Assembly (NCBI GenBank): GCA_021372695.1
Contig: JAJFTY010000155.1
Location: 1 to 7,950, forward strand
Origin: Deltaproteobacteria bacterium
Lineage (GTDB): Bacteria; Desulfobacterota; Syntrophia; Syntrophales; UBA5619
Direction: 5' to 3'
DNA length: 7,950 nt
Below the pieces are notes generated by a model that did not search any database, had not been told where the DNA came from, and saw only the letters and a program-made list of their open reading frames with translations. A program made the position numbers and the translations under genes. Positions 6,295 through 7,950 of the stretch are shown piece after piece (the first letter of the stretch is position 1; every line of letters begins with the position of its first letter).

Positions 6295-6323
6295 GAGCGG
6301 GCCGTTCGGAGCTTCAATTGGCC

Positions 6324-6352
6324 TTGACACCTCCGGGACGATCCCGTATATA
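6324..6352 (+). promoter_or_regulatory. Sigma-70 promoter for the FlgT-like gene
   Basis: TTGACA (6324-6329) is a perfect -35. A 17-bp spacer leads to TATATA (6347-6352), four of six -10 bases; TATAAC at 6349-6354 is a better hexamer with a 19-bp spacer. Transcription would start near 6359-6361, leaving a leader of roughly 118 nt before ATG 6478. It is the best promoter in the window. Confidence 0.75.
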
Positions 6353-6374
6353 ACAGCCAAATTTCAAGATGTAA

Positions 6375-6430
6375 CGGCGTTGCCTGACGCCGGATCCCCG
6401 TCGTCCCGTCGACGGCTTCTGTGACGGAAG
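6375..6430 (+). promoter_or_regulatory. Structured 5' leader of the FlgT-like gene (three small hairpins)
   Basis: Three adjacent stems fall in the predicted leader: CGGCGT/ACGCCG (6375-6380 with 6387-6392, 6-nt loop), CCGTCG/CGACGG (6398-6403 with 6410-6415, 6-nt loop), and CTTC/GAAG (6416-6419 with 6427-6430, 7-nt loop). No known riboswitch consensus was recognised. Their closeness and perfect stems suggest a folded leader, but short perfect stems are also expected by chance in GC-rich DNA. Confidence 0.4.
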
Positions 6431-6477
6431 AGGGGTGCCCGTTTCGTGCTCTCAAAAAGACAATGCAGGTCGATCAT

Positions 6478-7623
6478 ATGAAAAGAGCGGTCATTCTTGC
6501 GGTCGTAGCGGGTCTGCTTTGCACGGTTCTGCCTGCCGTCGCACAGACGAAGATCCAGGCGACGGGGTCGGCGGTCGTCGACGGCAACAGGGTGGATGTC
6601 GCCCGGGAAAAGGCCCTGGACGGCGCCCTGCGGAGCGCCGTGGAAAAGGTCGTGGGCATCATGTTGACGAGCACCTCGGAGGTGGAGAACTATGCCCTCA
6701 AGATGGACCGGATACTCTCCGAATCGAGGGGCTTCATCAACACCTATGCGATCCTCTCCGAAAGACGTCAGGGAGATCTGCTGGATCTCGTCGTCGAGGC
6801 AGATGTCGGGCGGGAACGCCTGAAGGATCGAATGCAGGCCATCCAGCTGATCATGGCCCGCAAAGCCAAGCCCCGCCTGATGCTGCTGTTTACCGAGAGG
6901 GCGCAGAAGGATGCCATCGCCGAGGCTGCCATGTCGCGGTATTTCATGGGGAAAGGCTTCAAACTGATCGACGCCCAGTCCCTCCCGAAGGAGCGGAGCG
7001 GGGAAATTCTGAAGGATCCGAAATCTTCGGGCAGGCTGGCCGGACAGTACGGCGCCGAGGTTCTTCTGATCGGAGCGGTCGATGCCGCCACCAGTTCCTT
7101 CAATGTGGGCGGGATCGAGATGCACAGCAACAAGGTGACGGTTTCCGTGAAGGTGATCAACGGGGATACGGGAGAGGTCATCACCACGGACAGCAAGAGC
7201 GGATCGGCGCCGGGAATGAAGGGGGACATCAGGAAGATCACGGAGGAGGCTGCGGAAAAACTCGCCCGTCAGATGATGGAAGAGGTCCTGGAGAGGTGGT
7301 CCGCGGAATTGACCAATACGGCCACCGTGAAGCTGGTGGTCTCGGGCCTGGACAACTATGAAACCCTGCAGCAGTTCAAAGACCTCCTGGCTTCAAGGGT
7401 CAAGGGCTTCAAGGAAGTGCAGCAGAGAACCTATCGCCGCGGGGAGGCGGAGATGGACGTGGAACTGCGGGGAGACAGTCGGAGTCTGGCGGATGATCTG
7501 GCTTTGATGACGCTCAGCCAGAAGAAATTGAAGGTCCAGGGCGTCTCCGCGACCCTGAATCCGAGAAAAGTCGAGATTACGGCAATTACCGCGAACCGGG
7601 TGGACGCAAGGGTTCAACCCTGA
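6478..7623 (+). CDS. Exported FlgT-like/LPP20-like envelope protein of unknown role
   Basis: A 381-residue exported protein. Residues 1-22 are a Sec signal peptide (KR, hydrophobic core, cleavage after AVA, mature end QTKIQ). Cys15 has Leu at -1, so this is not a lipobox. Residues 24-112 resemble the FlgT N-terminal/LPP20 fold: a short strand, then AREKALDGALRSAVEKVVG (42-60), then RGFINTYAI and a strand ending EADV. Residues 132-275 look like a TolB-N or CsgG-like alpha/beta domain (RLMLLFTE; AEVLLIGAVDA; KVTVSVKVINGDTGEV; a long closing helix). Residues 282-370 suggest a beta-alpha-beta-beta-alpha-beta module. In Vibrio, FlgT builds the flagellar H ring, but no flagellar gene is nearby, so flagellar function is unproven. 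ATG 6478 is preceded by AGGT; upstream GTG 6421 and ATG 6463 would bury the signal peptide. A TPR-like lipoprotein follows 82 bp downstream. Confidence 0.75.
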   Translation: MKRAVILAVVAGLLCTVLPAVAQTKIQATGSAVVDGNRVDVAREKALDGALRSAVEKVVGIMLTSTSEVENYALKMDRILSESRGFINTYAILSERRQGDLLDLVVEADVGRERLKDRMQAIQLIMARKAKPRLMLLFTERAQKDAIAEAAMSRYFMGKGFKLIDAQSLPKERSGEILKDPKSSGRLAGQYGAEVLLIGAVDAATSSFNVGGIEMHSNKVTVSVKVINGDTGEVITTDSKSGSAPGMKGDIRKITEEAAEKLARQMMEEVLERWSAELTNTATVKLVVSGLDNYETLQQFKDLLASRVKGFKEVQQRTYRRGEAEMDVELRGDSRSLADDLALMTLSQKKLKVQGVSATLNPRKVEITAITANRVDARVQP

Positions 7624-7632
7624 GGCGCTGCG

Positions 7633-7650
7633 CGATGGAAAATGCCATCG
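7633..7650 (+). repeat. Small hairpin between the FlgT-like gene and the TPR lipoprotein
   Basis: CGATGG (7633-7638) and CCATCG (7645-7650) form a perfect 6-bp stem with a 6-nt loop, 9 bp after the stop codon. Only two T follow, so it is unlikely to terminate strongly. It may just mark or stabilise an intercistronic mRNA segment. The rest of the 82-bp gap holds only the next gene's ribosome binding site. Confidence 0.35.
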
Positions 7651-7705
7651 TTGGCGTCCGAGGCGGCGAGAGGGTCTAACAGGTCTTGGGTGAGGGGAGG
7701 AAAAG

Positions 7706-7950
7706 ATGAAAGAGCGCAATGGCAGGATCATTCTCATCGGTGTCGCGGCACTGGCCCTCCTTTACGGTTGCGCTGTGAGCGAAAACTACAAGATGGGGCA
7801 GGATCTGATGACCCAGAACCGCTGGGACGAAGCGATCGGCTATTTTGAAACGGCGGTTCAGGAGCAGCCCGGGAACGCGCAGTTCAAGAGCTCCCTCCAG
7901 AAAGCGCGCCAGCAGGCCGCTGTACTTCACCTGGACAAGGCGAAACAGGC
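7706..7950 (+). CDS. Lipoprotein with N-terminal TPR-like repeat (3' end outside window)
   Basis: The frame is open from ATG 7706 to the window edge (81 full codons). The strong GGGGAGG (7694-7700) lies five bases upstream. Residues 1-21 are a lipoprotein signal peptide with lipobox LYGC, so Cys22 is lipidated; Ala at +2 predicts outer-membrane sorting. Residues 27-60 fit one TPR unit (YKMGQDLMTQNRWDEAIGYF, then ETAVQEQPGN), and a Gln/Ala/Lys-rich helical stretch follows. It shares direction and probably transcript with the FlgT-like gene. Candidates for the full protein include a TPR lipoprotein of the BamD/PilF/YbgF type or a secretin carrying an N-terminal TPR, as found in some deltaproteobacteria. 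The visible part cannot decide. Confidence 0.85.
   Translation, partial: MKERNGRIILIGVAALALLYGCAVSENYKMGQDLMTQNRWDEAIGYFETAVQEQPGNAQFKSSLQKARQQAAVLHLDKAKQ

Larger units (their letters stand above)
6110..6323 (+). other. Non-coding gap after rfbD with AT-rich island and inverted repeats
   Basis: I find no convincing gene on either strand here. Long open frames on the minus strand run through rfbD or the next gene and look like shadows. The contents are an AT-rich patch (6169-6206) with an ATGAT/ATCAT dyad, and two GC-rich inverted repeats (annotated separately). No T-run follows any hairpin, so the end of the ispD-rfbD transcript is not marked by an intrinsic terminator. Confidence 0.6.

Noticed and set aside
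5763..6455. Minus-strand open frames across the rfbD 3' end and following gap
   Set aside because: Low-complexity Arg/Ser/Pro-rich translations with no motif, mostly antisense to rfbD; no good ribosome binding site seen.
6421..6477. GTG 6421 or ATG 6463 as start of the FlgT-like gene
   Set aside because: Both put extra polar residues before an otherwise ideal signal peptide; ATG 6478 gives MKR followed by the hydrophobic core.
6110..6477. Riboswitch, sigma-54 promoter, tRNA or CRISPR in the longest gap
   Set aside because: I found no c-di-GMP or other riboswitch core, no TGGCAC/TTGCA pair with correct spacing, no cloverleaf and no direct repeat array.

Overview
This GC-rich window looks like chromosomal DNA from a Gram-negative bacterium, most likely a deltaproteobacterium (Desulfobacterota, Syntrophus-like). 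That is inferred from gene content and order, not from a search. Every gene reads left to right: a surE/pcm/nlpD-type envelope and repair end, a CarD/CdnL RNA polymerase regulator, a YacL-type membrane PIN-TRAM protein, then ispD-ispF.

Layout. Positions 1-1511 hold the 3' part of pcm (protein repair methyltransferase), overlapping a lipoprotein with LysM and M23 (LytM) domains. The LytM domain has lost most of its catalytic residues, as in NlpD-type amidase activators. A short gap carries a sigma-70-like promoter (1562-1590) for carD (1626-2111). The carD-YacL gap (2112-2267) contains two GC-rich hairpins whose arms can also pair with each other, followed by an unusually complete Shine-Dalgarno sequence. 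The YacL-like gene (2268-3290) ends in a textbook intrinsic terminator (3301-3333) that stops only 10 bp before ispD.

From 3344 to 6109, four genes (ispD, ispF, truA, rfbD) are chained by identical 4-bp ATGA stop/start overlaps, implying translational coupling. They cover two steps of the MEP isoprenoid pathway, a tRNA pseudouridine synthase, and the last step of dTDP-L-rhamnose synthesis. The 368-bp gap 6110-6477 has no convincing gene. It holds inverted repeats, an AT-rich island, a good sigma-70 promoter (6324-6352) and a leader with three small hairpins.

That promoter drives a secreted protein whose N-terminal region resembles FlgT and LPP20-type proteins (6478-7623). A lipoprotein with a TPR-like motif follows (7706 to the window edge). 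The pair probably forms a cell-envelope operon whose role cannot be settled here. I see no mobile element, CRISPR array, tRNA or rRNA. Most of the window is ordinary core genome; the least explained parts are the FlgT-like/TPR pair, the 2112-2267 dual hairpin, and the terminator ahead of ispD.
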